DNA from: Klebsiella pneumoniae
GTDB taxonomy: Bacteria > Pseudomonadota > Gammaproteobacteria > Ga0077536
Reading direction: 5' to 3'
Assembly (NCBI GenBank): GCA_945873015.1
Contig: CAMCBY010000059.1
Span: 1 to 12,596 of the forward strand
Length of the DNA: 12,596 bases
Shown here: one piece after another, positions 1 through 8,060 of the stretch
How positions within the stretch are numbered: the stretch's first letter is position 1
Layout of the letters: each line of letters opens with the position of its first letter
Notes under the pieces: generated by a model
What the model saw: the letters and a program-made list of their open reading frames with translations, nothing else
The model's database searches: none
What the model was told of the DNA's origin: nothing
Made by a program: the position numbers and the translations under genes

Positions 1-1
1 A

Positions 2-1279
2 AGTGATTTTGTGCCGGAACTCGACAGCGCGCGCGCCATCATCGCGACCGCGCTCGATGAACAACGCGCGTGGCTGTCGGAGCTCGAAGCAAAATCGATA
101 CTCGCAAGTTTCGGCATTCCAACCGTCGCCACCCGTTTTGCCAGCACGCCGGCCGAGGCCGCCGCCCAGGCCACCGTCATCGGCGGGCGGGTGGCACTAA
201 AAATCGTCAGTCGTGACATCACCCATAAGTCCGATGTGGGTGGCGTGATGCTCGACCTTGAAGCTCCACAGGTACTGGCGGCGGCGCAGGCCATGCTGGC
301 GCGTGTTTATGCCGCGCGGCCCGGCGCGCATATCGAAGGTTTTGCCGTGCAGGCCATGATTCATCGACCGACCGCCCACGAGTTGATAGTCGGTGTGGTT
401 GATGATCACGAATTCGGACCGGTGATCCTTTTCGGCGCCGGTGGTGTGGCGGTCGAAGTCTTGAACGACAAGGCGCTGACCCTGCCGCCGCTCAATATAA
501 AACTGGCTCACGATGTGATTGCCCGCACGCGGGTGGCGGCGCTGCTGGCCGGTTATCGACACGTGCCGGCCGCCGATGTCGATGCGATTGCTCTGACCCT
601 GGTGCGTCTCTCGCAACTCGTTATCGACCTGCCGGAGGTCGCGGAACTCGATATCAATCCACTGCTGGCCGACGCCGAGGGTGTGCTGGCGCTCGACGCG
701 CGCATTCGGCTGCGCGGTGACCACAAACCTGGCAGCACGCGGCTCGCGATCCGTCCTTACCCGAAAGACCTCGAAGAACTGATCACCAGCGACGATGGTC
801 AGTTGTTGCTGTTGCGTCCGATTCTGCCCGAGGACGAGACCGCACTGCGCGCGACCTTTGCGCGCTTGAGTCCCGAGGAAGTGCGTTTCCGCTTTTTTGT
901 GCCGATGAAACTCATGGATCACGTCACAGCAGCGCGTTTCAGCCAAATCGACTACGACCGGCAGATGGCACTGGTATTGACGGTGCCGGGCATCGCCGGC
1001 GCAACCGAGATTTTTGGTGTGGTGCGTTCGATTGAAGATCCGGATCGCGAACAGGCCGAGTTTGCCATCGTGGTCGAACAGCGTATGGCCGGCCGCGGCC
1101 TCGGCACGCACCTCATGCATCGCATCATCGACTATACGCGTGGCCGCGGTGTGCGCGAGTTATATGGTGAAGTGCTGGCCGACAATCACCGCATGCTGGC
1201 GCTGTGCCGGGAGTGCGGTTTCAGCGAGGCCAAAGAACCCCAGGAACCGGGTGTGGTGCGGGTGACGATGAAGTTGTAG
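2..1279 (+). CDS. Pat/YfiQ-type protein lysine acetyltransferase (ATP-grasp + GNAT), 5' partial
   Basis: C-terminal half of an acyl-CoA synthetase (NDP-forming)-like protein fused to a GNAT domain, the architecture of gammaproteobacterial protein lysine acetyltransferase Pat (YfiQ/Pka). These cytoplasmic enzymes use acetyl-CoA to acetylate lysines of metabolic enzymes such as acetyl-CoA synthetase. The frame is open to the left edge. A GTG at 11 could be read as a start, but full-length relatives are near 880-900 aa with CoA-binding and ligase domains first, so about 425 residues remain here. Counted from the GTG, the ATP-grasp-like region covers about 15-240, with VALKI at 61-65, HKSDVGG at 72-78 and ELDINPLL at 212-219. 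GNAT covers about 262-422, with the acetyl-CoA loop RMAGRGLG at 358-365 and LADNHRMLALCRECGF after it. I see no frameshift. Family is secure; the exact protein target is not known from sequence. Confidence 0.92.
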   Translation, partial: SDFVPELDSARAIIATALDEQRAWLSELEAKSILASFGIPTVATRFASTPAEAAAQATVIGGRVALKIVSRDITHKSDVGGVMLDLEAPQVLAAAQAMLARVYAARPGAHIEGFAVQAMIHRPTAHELIVGVVDDHEFGPVILFGAGGVAVEVLNDKALTLPPLNIKLAHDVIARTRVAALLAGYRHVPAADVDAIALTLVRLSQLVIDLPEVAELDINPLLADAEGVLALDARIRLRGDHKPGSTRLAIRPYPKDLEELITSDDGQLLLLRPILPEDETALRATFARLSPEEVRFRFFVPMKLMDHVTAARFSQIDYDRQMALVLTVPGIAGATEIFGVVRSIEDPDREQAEFAIVVEQRMAGRGLGTHLMHRIIDYTRGRGVRELYGEVLADNHRMLALCRECGFSEAKEPQEPGVVRVTMKL

Positions 1280-1309
1280 GGCGCGCAGAGCGCGCCACGC
1301 AAGGTTTTG
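1280..1309 (+). terminator. Weak terminator-like hairpin after the acetyltransferase
   Basis: Directly after the TAG stop, GGCGCG (1280-1285) can pair with CGCGCC (1291-1296) over a 5-nt loop, followed by a short TTTT at 1304-1307. The stem is only 6 bp and the T-run is short and distant. It may simply work together with the longer REP hairpin just downstream. Confidence 0.3.
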
Positions 1310-1311
1310 GA

Positions 1312-1392
1312 CTTGAATGTCAGACTGAAGTCTGACCCACAAAATGGACTATGAGCATTTATTGTGGGTCAGACTTCAGTCTGACATTCAAG
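1312..1392. repeat. Head-to-head REP pair (BIME-like), perfect 31-bp inverted repeat
   Basis: Positions 1312-1342 and 1362-1392 are perfect reverse complements around a 19-nt loop (1343-1361). Each arm contains a smaller palindrome, GTCAGACT-TC-AGTCTGAC, directly preceded by GTGG: on the plus strand GTGG is 1364-1367 and the palindrome 1368-1385; on the minus strand the same unit occupies 1340-1319. A GTRG tetranucleotide followed by an imperfect palindrome is the known layout of REP elements mobilised by RAYT (REP-associated tyrosine) transposases, and two opposed REPs form a BIME. The identity extends 7 nt beyond the palindrome on the outside and 2 nt inside. The element lies between two convergent genes, a usual REP position, where its RNA hairpin could end transcription from both sides or stabilise 3' ends. 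No RAYT gene is in the window. Confidence 0.8.
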
Positions 1393-1435
1393 GTGCGACG
1401 ACTTGGCTCTGCCAGGCACCAGAAAAACATTGCAC

Positions 1436-1903
1436 CTACAGTAGATAGATCGCGGCGACGACCAATACGCCGATGGTGAAGGCGATCGCTATCCATTTGC
1501 CCATGCCACCACCACTGTCGGGGGTCGGGCTGGGACTGGCCGGGGCGCTGGCGGCCGCTGCGAGCGGCGCGGCACTGCTGGCCACGACTTCCGGGATGGA
1601 GGTTTCGCCGCTGCCCAAATCCAGATCGAGCGCGCCATGGCTACTCTCGTCGGCAATGTCTTCACCGCCGGTCAGATCAAAATCCACGCTACCGGCCGTG
1701 AGCGGCGCATCGTCGCTGCCGCCAGTCAGGTCGAAATCAAGCGGAGCGCGAGCCAGCGCAGCGGCCTCCAGCGCCTGCGCGCGGGCGGCGGCACTCATTA
1801 CCGCGGTGCGGTCTTCGTCGTCCTCATCGTCCATCCCGATAGCGCCGCTCATGGGAATGGTATCGGGCGAAACGACGCGGTTACGGTTTTCTTCATCGGT
1901 CAC
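1436..1903 (-). CDS. Small acidic tail-anchored membrane protein, unknown function
   Basis: I do not recognise this protein. The frame can start at a TTG at 1915 (159 aa), but the GTG at 1903 has a GAGG six bases upstream and is preferred (155 aa, MTDEENRNRV...). An acidic N-terminal stretch (DDEDDED) leads to an Ala-rich segment. Three related motifs follow at about residues 55-62, 73-80 and 92-99: LDFDLTGG, VDFDLTGG and LDLDLGSG. Then comes an Ala/Ser/Pro linker ending in GGG, and one C-terminal hydrophobic helix (WIAIAFTIGVLVVAAIYLL) that runs to the stop. There is no signal peptide, so it should be a tail-anchored inner-membrane protein with its body in the cytoplasm. The DFDL repeats recall acidic motifs in the cytoplasmic part of FimV-like proteins, but that is only a resemblance. 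It lies 144 bases past the acyl-CoA ligase on the same strand and is convergent with the acetyltransferase. Confidence 0.72.
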   Translation of the reverse strand: MTDEENRNRVVSPDTIPMSGAIGMDDEDDEDRTAVMSAAARAQALEAAALARAPLDFDLTGGSDDAPLTAGSVDFDLTGGEDIADESSHGALDLDLGSGETSIPEVVASSAAPLAAAASAPASPSPTPDSGGGMGKWIAIAFTIGVLVVAAIYLL

Positions 1904-2047
1904 GGTCGGCCTCAATCGTCTTGATGGGGGAGAGCTTGTCCAACATACCTAGCTGGCCACCGAAAAACCACCCGGCCCGACAAGTTTTGGCTAGCGGAAG
2001 CGGTGGCATGCCTCATTTTCGCCAGCCGTGCATGGTGGGCGCTGCAC

Positions 2048-3607
2048 TTACCGGACATTGGGGGCGTCGTCGTTTGCCTTCAACCGTGTTTCAAGTTCAT
2101 GGCGCTGAATCTTGCCGGTGGTTGAACGAGGCAACTCGCTGGTGTCGATGAAGATGATGTCTTTGGGCCGCTTGTAGCTGGATAAATCGCGGCGGCACCG
2201 TTCCATGAGCTCGGCGGCGGTGACACTGGGGTCGGCACGCGTCACAAAAGCGACCGGCACTTCGCCCCATTTGGCGTCGCGACGACGTACCACCACCGCT
2301 TCATTGACCCGCGCATCAGCCGCCAGCACCAGTTCGATTTCGGCCGGATAGATGTTCTCGCCGCCGGATTTGATCATGTATTTCACGCGGTCGACGTAGT
2401 CGAGGCTGCCGTCGGCATTGCGGCGCAGTACATCGCCCATATGGAACCAGCCATTGCGGAAATCGACCGCATTGGTCGCGTCGGCATTCCAGTAACCGCT
2501 GAACAGGGTCGGGCCACGCACCGCCGCCTCGCCCGGCGTGCCGTCGGCGACATCGTTGTCGTCCGCGTCCACCAGGCGCAGATCGCAGAACGCACTCTGG
2601 CGTTTGGCGAGGCTGCTTGGAATGACACCAATAGGCAAGGTGCCGCCGGTGGCCGGCGGCAGGCCGGTCTCGGTCGCGCCAAAGGTGTTGTTATAGGGCG
2701 CATTAAACACCCGTGTCGCGAGCGCGATTTCTTCGCGTGGCACCAGATCGGCCATCGCGCCGCACACACCGATGCCCTTGACCTTGATGCCGCTGTCGGC
2801 CACCGCCTGGGCGAAACTGCCGACCATGCCGGGCATGAGGATCAGAAAACGCATGGTGTGCTGTTCGATCACGGCCATCAACTGCTCGGGCAGATAACCA
2901 TCGATGATATGCACGGTGCCGCCGCGCAGCAGGGTGGCGAGAGACTGATCGGTCGATGCCATGTGATAGAGCGGTGCCCAGGCAATAAAGTGATCGCCTA
3001 CCGGCACCAGCAGTTCGGCGGTGTAACACATGGCGCGCGCGAGCATCGCGCGGTGACTGATCATGGCGCCCTTGGGCAGGCCGGTGGTGCCACTGGTATA
3101 GAGCACCACCAGACCATCCTCGGGGTCGACCTCGACCGTCGGATAGCTGTGGTTTGCGCCGGCCAGCACCCGTTCATAGTCCGCGCCCAGCACGATGCGT
3201 GGCAGTGGCGGCAGATCCAGTTGTTCGATGCTGGCGCACAGTTCGGCCTGCACTATCAGCAGCGCCGGCGCCACCAGTTGAACGCTGTGAGTGAGTTCCC
3301 GTTCGCCGAGGCGCCAGTTGAGGGCCGCGACAATCACGCCGATTTTGGCCGCCGCCAGCTCGATTTCGAGATATTCGAGACAATTGCGCGCCAACACCGC
3401 GACCCGCGCACCACGCGTGAGACCGCGCGCACCGAGCGCATGGGCGAGGCGATTGGAACGTTCGTCGAGCTCGGCGTAACTCAGCGCGCGTTTGCCATCG
3501 ATGACGGCGAGCCGTGTCGGCTGGGCCGGCACGCGGCGATGGAACAAATCGCCAATGGTGGTGCGGCCGGCGACCAGCACCTCGGGCAAGGGTTGATAGC
3601 GGGTCAC
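2048..3607 (-). CDS. AMP-binding acyl-CoA ligase (fatty or aromatic acid--CoA ligase)
   Basis: ANL-superfamily enzyme that adenylates a carboxylic acid with ATP and transfers it to CoA; it is probably cytosolic or membrane-peripheral. Counted from the GTG at 3607 (519 aa), the P-loop-like YTSGTTGLPKG is at 170-180, FGATET at 309-314, the hinge motif GWFHMGD at 386-392, SGGENIYPAEIE at 414-425, and the catalytic C-terminal lysine of TTGKIQ at about 499. All hallmark motifs are intact and the length is typical for the family. An upstream TTG at 3625 would add six residues, but the GTG has a GGAG eight bases before it, so it is preferred. The substrate cannot be decided; relatives act on medium/long-chain fatty, cyclohexane-type, steroid side-chain or phenylpropanoid acids. 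The gene is divergent from the DUF885 gene and is not followed by beta-oxidation genes here. Confidence 0.9.
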   Translation of the reverse strand: MTRYQPLPEVLVAGRTTIGDLFHRRVPAQPTRLAVIDGKRALSYAELDERSNRLAHALGARGLTRGARVAVLARNCLEYLEIELAAAKIGVIVAALNWRLGERELTHSVQLVAPALLIVQAELCASIEQLDLPPLPRIVLGADYERVLAGANHSYPTVEVDPEDGLVVLYTSGTTGLPKGAMISHRAMLARAMCYTAELLVPVGDHFIAWAPLYHMASTDQSLATLLRGGTVHIIDGYLPEQLMAVIEQHTMRFLILMPGMVGSFAQAVADSGIKVKGIGVCGAMADLVPREEIALATRVFNAPYNNTFGATETGLPPATGGTLPIGVIPSSLAKRQSAFCDLRLVDADDNDVADGTPGEAAVRGPTLFSGYWNADATNAVDFRNGWFHMGDVLRRNADGSLDYVDRVKYMIKSGGENIYPAEIELVLAADARVNEAVVVRRRDAKWGEVPVAFVTRADPSVTAAELMERCRRDLSSYKRPKDIIFIDTSELPRSTTGKIQRHELETRLKANDDAPNVR

Positions 3608-3625
3608 GGGCGCTGCTCCGAACAA

Positions 3626-3862
3626 AGTGATGCGGGTTACGCCGGGTCACGGCCGGCGCTGCTGTTGCCGCTATTGTCAGCGCAAACGGCTCACGCGCAC
3701 GACCACCCTTTGGGGCGGGGTGGCAGCGCCGGGGTTGGCAGATACGGGTGGCTTGATGGCACAATCACGTCACACATTTTGTAATCGACTGCCTGTGAGC
3801 AAGGCCCGACTTTTATCCTGTACCCGCGTCTGCCGCGCGCAGAGCGACGCACCTTTACGTCG
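3626..3862. other. Divergent intergenic region
   Basis: This 237-base region separates the divergent acyl-CoA ligase and DUF885 genes and must hold both promoters. I see no convincing -35/-10 pair, operator palindrome or small gene in it. The short frames here have no recognisable content. Confidence 0.5.
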
Positions 3863-5674
3863 ATGGGCGCCACGCGTTTAAGTCGTCATCTGGGCTGGGC
3901 GTGGTTGTTGCTGTGGCTCGGCGCCGGCAGCGCGGCGGCACTCGAAACATCCGCCGACGCAGGTACAGCGCTCGAACTCCTCTACGAGGAGTACTTCGAA
4001 ACCCGTCTTGCGCGTTATCCGACTGCCGCCACCTTCAATGGCGATCATCGTTACGACCACCGCCTTGAAAATCCCGCCGACCCGGCTTTTGAGGCCGAGT
4101 CGCGTCGCGTGCAACACAGTTTTCTGAACCGTGCGCGGGCCATCGACACACGCAGCCTGAGTCCCGCGCAACGCTTGAGTTACGAGATTTTTGTCAGTGA
4201 TCGTGAGCTGACCCTGGAACGCCTGAGTTTTCCCGACCGATTGTTGCCTGTCGATCAGATGAGCAGCATGGCCAGCACCTTCGCCCAGCTCGGCTCGGGC
4301 GACAGCGCCCAACCGTTTGAGACGGTCGCCGACTACGAGGCTTTTCTGGCGCGCGCGCAGGATTTTTCACGCTGGGTCGACGCCGCGATAGTGGCGATGC
4401 GCGAAGGCATGGCCAGCGGCGTGGTCAATCCGCGCGTCATCATGGAGCGCGTGGTGGCGCAGTTGCGCGAGATTGCGCGCGGCGAACCCGAGCAGACGCT
4501 GTTCTGGCAACCGGTGACGCGCCTGCCTGACAGCATTGCTCTGTCCGAGCGGCAGCGCATCACGACCGCCTATCGTCGCGCTGTTGGCGAGCTCATCGTG
4601 CCGGCCTATCGGCGTCTGGCGGATTTTATCGAGCGCGACTACATGCCGATGACCCGCAGCTCGGTAGGCATGGGCGCGCTGCCACAGGGCGCCGCGTGGT
4701 ATCGCTATCAGATTCGGAAACACACCACCACTGACCTGTCGCCCGACGAGATTCACGCGCTGGGCCTTGCCGAGATGGCGCGCATCCGTGGCGAAGTGCG
4801 TGAGGTGATGCGCGAAGTGAATTTCAGCGGTGACCTGTCGGCGTTCTATCGCCATGTGCAGAGTGATGAACGGTATTATGCGCGCGACGCCGCCCAGCTC
4901 CTGGCCGGCTTCGAGGCGCTGAAATTGCGTATCAACGCCGACATGCCGCGTCTGTTCAAGGCCATGCCACGCGCCGATTACGAGATTCGTGCGGTCGAAG
5001 CGTTCCGCGCCGCGAGTGCCTCGGGCGGCTCTTACGAACCGCCATCGGCGGATGGCAAACGCCCCGGCATTTTCTACGTCAACACGCACAACCTGCGCAG
5101 TCAACCGCTCTACAGCATGGCGACACTCGCCCTGCACGAGGCAGCACCCGGTCACCATTATCAGTTTGCGATGGCTCAGGAGCAGGAACATCTGCCGCGC
5201 TTTCAGCGGTTCAACAGCTTCAAGGCTTACGTCGAAGGCTGGGCGCTGTATGCCGAATCTCTCGGTCACGAACTCGGTTTGTATCGTGACCCGATGCAGC
5301 ACTATGGGCATTTGAACGATGAAATGCTGCGTGCCATGCGTCTGGTGGTAGATACCGGGCTGCATGCACGCAACTGGAGTCGCGAGGAGGCGATGAGTTT
5401 CATGCGCAGCAATTCATCGCTGGCCGAATCGGACATCAGCGCCGAGGTCGAGCGCTATATCGCGTGGCCGGGGCAGGCGCTGAGTTACAAGATAGGCCAA
5501 TTGCGCATCGCCGAGCTGCGCGCCCACGCCGAGCGCGAACTCGGTGCGGCTTTTGATATTCGCCAATTCCATGCCGAAGTGTTGCGCGACGGCCCCTTGC
5601 CGCTGCCGATCCTCGCGACCAAGCTCGAGCATTGGATAGCACAGCAGCACCAGCTCGCCTTCGACAATCCCTAG
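3863..5674 (+). CDS. Exported DUF885-family protein (predicted metallopeptidase-like)
   Basis: A 603-aa protein of the DUF885 family. An N-terminal signal peptide is visible: Arg residues at 5 and 8, a Trp/Leu-rich core at about 11-20, and AGSAAA at 21-26 as the likely cleavage region, so the protein is probably periplasmic. The family's hallmark motifs are present: HEAAPGHH at residues 425-432 and EGWALYAE at 458-465. Together these resemble a zincin-type arrangement of metal-binding His and Glu residues, and family members are generally suspected to be metal-dependent peptidases. No substrate is established from sequence. The length is typical and the frame is intact. The ATG at 3863 lacks a good Shine-Dalgarno but places the signal peptide correctly. 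An 11-bp stem-loop starts 12 bases after the stop, which suggests a single-gene transcript. Confidence 0.9.
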   Translation: MGATRLSRHLGWAWLLLWLGAGSAAALETSADAGTALELLYEEYFETRLARYPTAATFNGDHRYDHRLENPADPAFEAESRRVQHSFLNRARAIDTRSLSPAQRLSYEIFVSDRELTLERLSFPDRLLPVDQMSSMASTFAQLGSGDSAQPFETVADYEAFLARAQDFSRWVDAAIVAMREGMASGVVNPRVIMERVVAQLREIARGEPEQTLFWQPVTRLPDSIALSERQRITTAYRRAVGELIVPAYRRLADFIERDYMPMTRSSVGMGALPQGAAWYRYQIRKHTTTDLSPDEIHALGLAEMARIRGEVREVMREVNFSGDLSAFYRHVQSDERYYARDAAQLLAGFEALKLRINADMPRLFKAMPRADYEIRAVEAFRAASASGGSYEPPSADGKRPGIFYVNTHNLRSQPLYSMATLALHEAAPGHHYQFAMAQEQEHLPRFQRFNSFKAYVEGWALYAESLGHELGLYRDPMQHYGHLNDEMLRAMRLVVDTGLHARNWSREEAMSFMRSNSSLAESDISAEVERYIAWPGQALSYKIGQLRIAELRAHAERELGAAFDIRQFHAEVLRDGPLPLPILATKLEHWIAQQHQLAFDNP

Positions 5675-5686
5675 CCGCCTGTGGAT

Positions 5687-5727
5687 AGTTGCGTGCGAAC
5701 GGGCGACGGCCTTACGCACGCAACTTT
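5687..5727 (+). terminator. Stem-loop terminator candidate after the DUF885 gene
   Basis: AGTTGCGTGCG (5687-5697) and CGCACGCAACT (5715-5725) form a perfect 11-bp stem with a 17-nt loop, starting 12 bases after the DUF885 stop codon. Only a short T-run (TTT, 5725-5727) follows, so the termination call is moderate. The position and stem quality fit an mRNA 3' end. Confidence 0.45.
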
Positions 5728-5778
5728 GACCATGGAGACTGCTCCACGCCCACCGACCGTACCAACAGTCGCCGGCAT

Positions 5779-5807
5779 TTGCAGTATCCTGCCCCACTTC
5801 GACTATC
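5779..5807 (+). promoter_or_regulatory. Possible sigma-70-type promoter for the CNNM/CorC gene
   Basis: TTGCAG (5779-5784) and ACTATC (5802-5807) are separated by 17 bases and lie about 55 bases before the ATG at 5862. The -35 is a fair match and the -10 a weak one. It is given because this gene follows a likely terminator and needs its own promoter. Confidence 0.22.
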
Positions 5808-5861
5808 TTGCCGACCAGGGCACCCTGGCGGCCAAAGCTTTATCTGTAAGCGACCGATTGA

Positions 5862-7175
5862 ATGGGAAGTAGTGTTCTATATATCGCGCTAGCCCTGCTG
5901 CTGGTGCTGCTCAACGGCTTTTTCGTCGCCGCCGAGTTTGGTCTGGTCAAGCTGCGCCAGACGCGGGTCAAGGCGATTGCCAAGACTTATGGCTGGCGCG
6001 GTCGCAATCTGGCGCGGGTGCATCGCAATCTCGACGCCTATCTGTCTGCCTGTCAGCTCGGCATCACGCTCGCATCACTCGGACTCGGGTGGGTCGGCGA
6101 ACCGGCGGTGGCGCATCTGATCGAGCCGCTGCTGGCGTCGGTCGGAATTCTGAGCGAGAAGTCGGTGGCGGCCATTTCGTTCTTCGTCGCGTTTTTCATT
6201 ATTTCCTATCTGCACATCGTGGTGGGTGAACTGGCGCCGAAATCGATGGCGATACGCCAGCCCGACAGAATAGGGATCTGGACCGCGACGCCGCTCTACG
6301 GCTTCTACTGGCTCATGTATCCGATCATCTGGCTGTTGAACCACAGCTCCAACTGGATTCTGCGCGTGATGGGCCTCGACGACGGTCATGGTCACGAAAG
6401 TCATTATTCGGCGGAAGAACTGAAGCTCATCCTGCGTGCCTCGCGTGCCGATGAAAAATCCACCAGCGATGAGTGGCGAGTGCTGGCCCACGCGCTCGAT
6501 TTTCGCGATCTGGAAGTGGCTGATCTCATGCGGCCATTCCAGGATGCGGCCACGCTGTCGCGCAACGACGACCTGCAAACCAGTCTCGATCGGGTGGTGA
6601 ACTACCGCTACACACGTTATCCCTATCTCGACGCCGAGGGCCACGTGGTTGGCGTGATTCACCTCAAGGATGTGTTTATCGCGACGCGCAGCGGTGAGCC
6701 GCTGCCCAATCTCGATTCCTTGGTGCGACCGGTGTTGACGGTCTCGCCCACACTGTCGGCGACCGAATTGTTCCGGCGCTTTCGCGAAGGCAATCCCCAT
6801 TTCGCCGTGGTGGCTTACGACGGTCAGCCGCCGATAGGCTTTATCACGCTCGATAATCTGCTCGGCGCGCTGGTCGGCGAGATTCGTGATGAGTTCCGCC
6901 GCACCCGTAATGAATGGACCAAACTCGACGACGGTTCTTTGATAGGCAAGGGCAGTCTGCCAATAGTGACGGTCGAACGCGCGCTCGGCATCGATATCGA
7001 CGAGGACGAGTTTGACTCCATCGGTGGTTTGATTCTGCAGACCTTGGGCGACCTGCCGAACGAAGGTCAGCGCGTCGAATTTGAACACTTCGATGTTGTT
7101 GTGCGCAAAATGCTGGGGCCACGCATCGTGCTCGTACATATCTTCCCCAAGGCGGAAGTCGAACCCGACGAATAG
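5862..7175 (+). CDS. CNNM/CorC (HlyC/CorC) family membrane protein, DUF21-CBS-CBS-CorC_HlyC
   Basis: A 437-aa inner-membrane protein of the family often labelled hemolysin-like or CorC/YrkA/YoaE, whose studied members take part in magnesium/cobalt efflux. The DUF21 (CNNM) transmembrane domain covers about 1-180, with LNGFFVAAEFGLVK at 17-30, the family motif GELAPKS at 122-128, and hydrophobic segments near 5-25, 62-92, 101-121 and 140-170. A pair of CBS domains at about 220-345 (typical elements DLMRPF, YPYLDAEGHVVGVIHLKD, FITLDNLLGALVGE) would bind adenine nucleotide. A CorC_HlyC domain fills about 355-430. Length and order match the family and no piece is missing. The ATG at 5862 has no strong ribosome-binding site but gives the expected N-terminus. 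The 3' end is convergent with the PhyH gene across 20 bases. Transported ion is inferred from family only. Confidence 0.93.
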   Translation: MGSSVLYIALALLLVLLNGFFVAAEFGLVKLRQTRVKAIAKTYGWRGRNLARVHRNLDAYLSACQLGITLASLGLGWVGEPAVAHLIEPLLASVGILSEKSVAAISFFVAFFIISYLHIVVGELAPKSMAIRQPDRIGIWTATPLYGFYWLMYPIIWLLNHSSNWILRVMGLDDGHGHESHYSAEELKLILRASRADEKSTSDEWRVLAHALDFRDLEVADLMRPFQDAATLSRNDDLQTSLDRVVNYRYTRYPYLDAEGHVVGVIHLKDVFIATRSGEPLPNLDSLVRPVLTVSPTLSATELFRRFREGNPHFAVVAYDGQPPIGFITLDNLLGALVGEIRDEFRRTRNEWTKLDDGSLIGKGSLPIVTVERALGIDIDEDEFDSIGGLILQTLGDLPNEGQRVEFEHFDVVVRKMLGPRIVLVHIFPKAEVEPDE

Positions 7176-7195
7176 GCGGGCCAACGACGCCGTTG

Positions 7196-7996
7196 TCAGC
7201 GCGGCGATTGCCCGTATACCAGCCCGAACAACTCGCTTTTGTAGGCGAGCAAGGTCAGCAAGGTGTCCGAAGCGCTATCCACCACATCCGGCCGCAGCGA
7301 CAGAAACCAGTTCTCCTGGGTGCGGTAAGTGGGCGTGGTGTAGAACGGAAATACGGCCGCGCGTTGTTGGTTTGTGGTGCGATTGGCGCCGGTGCGATGC
7401 CACAAGCGGCTTTCAAATACGAACACGCTGCCGGCTGGAGCTTCGACTGGCAGCAGTGGCTCCGACTCGGCGTCCACGGTCGGATTGCCCATGCGCCGAT
7501 GACTGCCGGGGAGTACTTCGGTCGCGCCATTGTCGCGCGTAAAATCATCGATGCACCAGGCGACGTTGAGACCTTGAGGCCGCTTCGGCCACGGTAAGGG
7601 CACAAACACCTGATCGGCGTGCAGCACGCCGGCAATCGCGCCGGGCCCGGTGATATTGGCCGAGATGTTACTGAGCAAGGCCGGCCAGCCGAGTGTCGTG
7701 CGCACGAACTCGAGTGCGAGCGGATGTTCGGCCAACATCGCGAACACCGGATCGCGATTCAGCAGATTCCACACCCGCCGATTGTGCGCGTCGCGGTCGA
7801 GCACAAAATCGTGCGGACGCCGGCCGTGGTGGTCGTCATCATCGGCGGCGCGATAGAGTGCATCGCGTACCCGCGTGAGGGTGTCGCGGTCCAGTACCTC
7901 GGGCATGATGCATAGCCCATGCTCATGCAGATCGCGCAGCGCCTGTGCCATATCGCGAGTCGCCGCCGGGAGCGCGCAAGGCATCGCAGTTGTCAT
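7196..7996 (-). CDS. Phytanoyl-CoA dioxygenase (PhyH)-family oxygenase
   Basis: A 266-aa Fe(II)/2-oxoglutarate-dependent oxygenase of the PhyH type. The facial triad is visible: H126 and D128 in LHADQV, and H200 in LWHRTGAN. R212 (QQRAAVF) is the likely 2-oxoglutarate carboxylate ligand. DNGATEVLPGSHR at about 155-167 is a strong family signature. Such enzymes hydroxylate hydrophobic substrates including branched-chain acyl-CoAs and natural-product intermediates; the substrate here cannot be read. The start ATG at 7996 is preceded by a GGGGGGA tract a few bases upstream that could serve as a Shine-Dalgarno. A second ATG lies four codons in. The gene stands alone on its strand and converges with the CNNM gene. 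A short hairpin (CAACG/CGTTG) fits in the 20-base gap. Association with the acyl-CoA ligase or P450 is only by theme. Confidence 0.9.
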   Translation of the reverse strand: MTTAMPCALPAATRDMAQALRDLHEHGLCIMPEVLDRDTLTRVRDALYRAADDDDHHGRRPHDFVLDRDAHNRRVWNLLNRDPVFAMLAEHPLALEFVRTTLGWPALLSNISANITGPGAIAGVLHADQVFVPLPWPKRPQGLNVAWCIDDFTRDNGATEVLPGSHRRMGNPTVDAESEPLLPVEAPAGSVFVFESRLWHRTGANRTTNQQRAAVFPFYTTPTYRTQENWFLSLRPDVVDSASDTLLTLLAYKSELFGLVYGQSPR

Positions 7997-8036
7997 GAAG
8001 TCCCCCCAAGGCGACGGCGAAGGCGCCGCATCTGTT

Positions 8037-8058
8037 GTAGGTGCGAATTCATTCGCAC
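8037..8058 (+). repeat. Single REP element, GTAG-headed palindrome
   Basis: GTAG (8037-8040) is followed by GTGCGAAT-TC-ATTCGCAC (8041-8058), a perfect 8-bp stem with a TC loop. GTAG plus a GCGAATTCATTCGC-like core closely resembles REP sequences familiar from Pseudomonas. The geometry (4 + 8 + TC + 8) is the same as each unit of the REP pair at 1312-1392, but the stem sequence differs. It lies between the PhyH gene start and the decayed gene tail, on the opposite strand to the flanking genes. It ends two bases before the block duplicated from the TMTC-like locus. Confidence 0.7.
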
Positions 8059-8060
8059 AC

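Noticed and set aside
197..1120. 307-codon frame antisense to the acetyltransferase
   Set aside because: The translation has no domain-like pattern and the plus-strand frame carries the ATP-grasp and GNAT motifs.
1312..1392. CRISPR repeat or phage operator
   Set aside because: Only one inverted pair exists, with no direct-repeat array or spacers, and the GTGG + palindrome layout matches REP elements.
2441..3784. Long open frame on the plus strand (447 codons) opposite the acyl-CoA ligase
   Set aside because: It is antisense to a gene with all ANL motifs, its translation is rich in His/Gly/Arg/Gln with no recognisable domain, and long shadow frames are expected in GC-rich DNA.
6075..7184. 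369-codon minus-strand frame opposite the CNNM/CorC gene
   Set aside because: Shadow of a well-supported membrane protein gene; the translation is unlike any protein I recognise.
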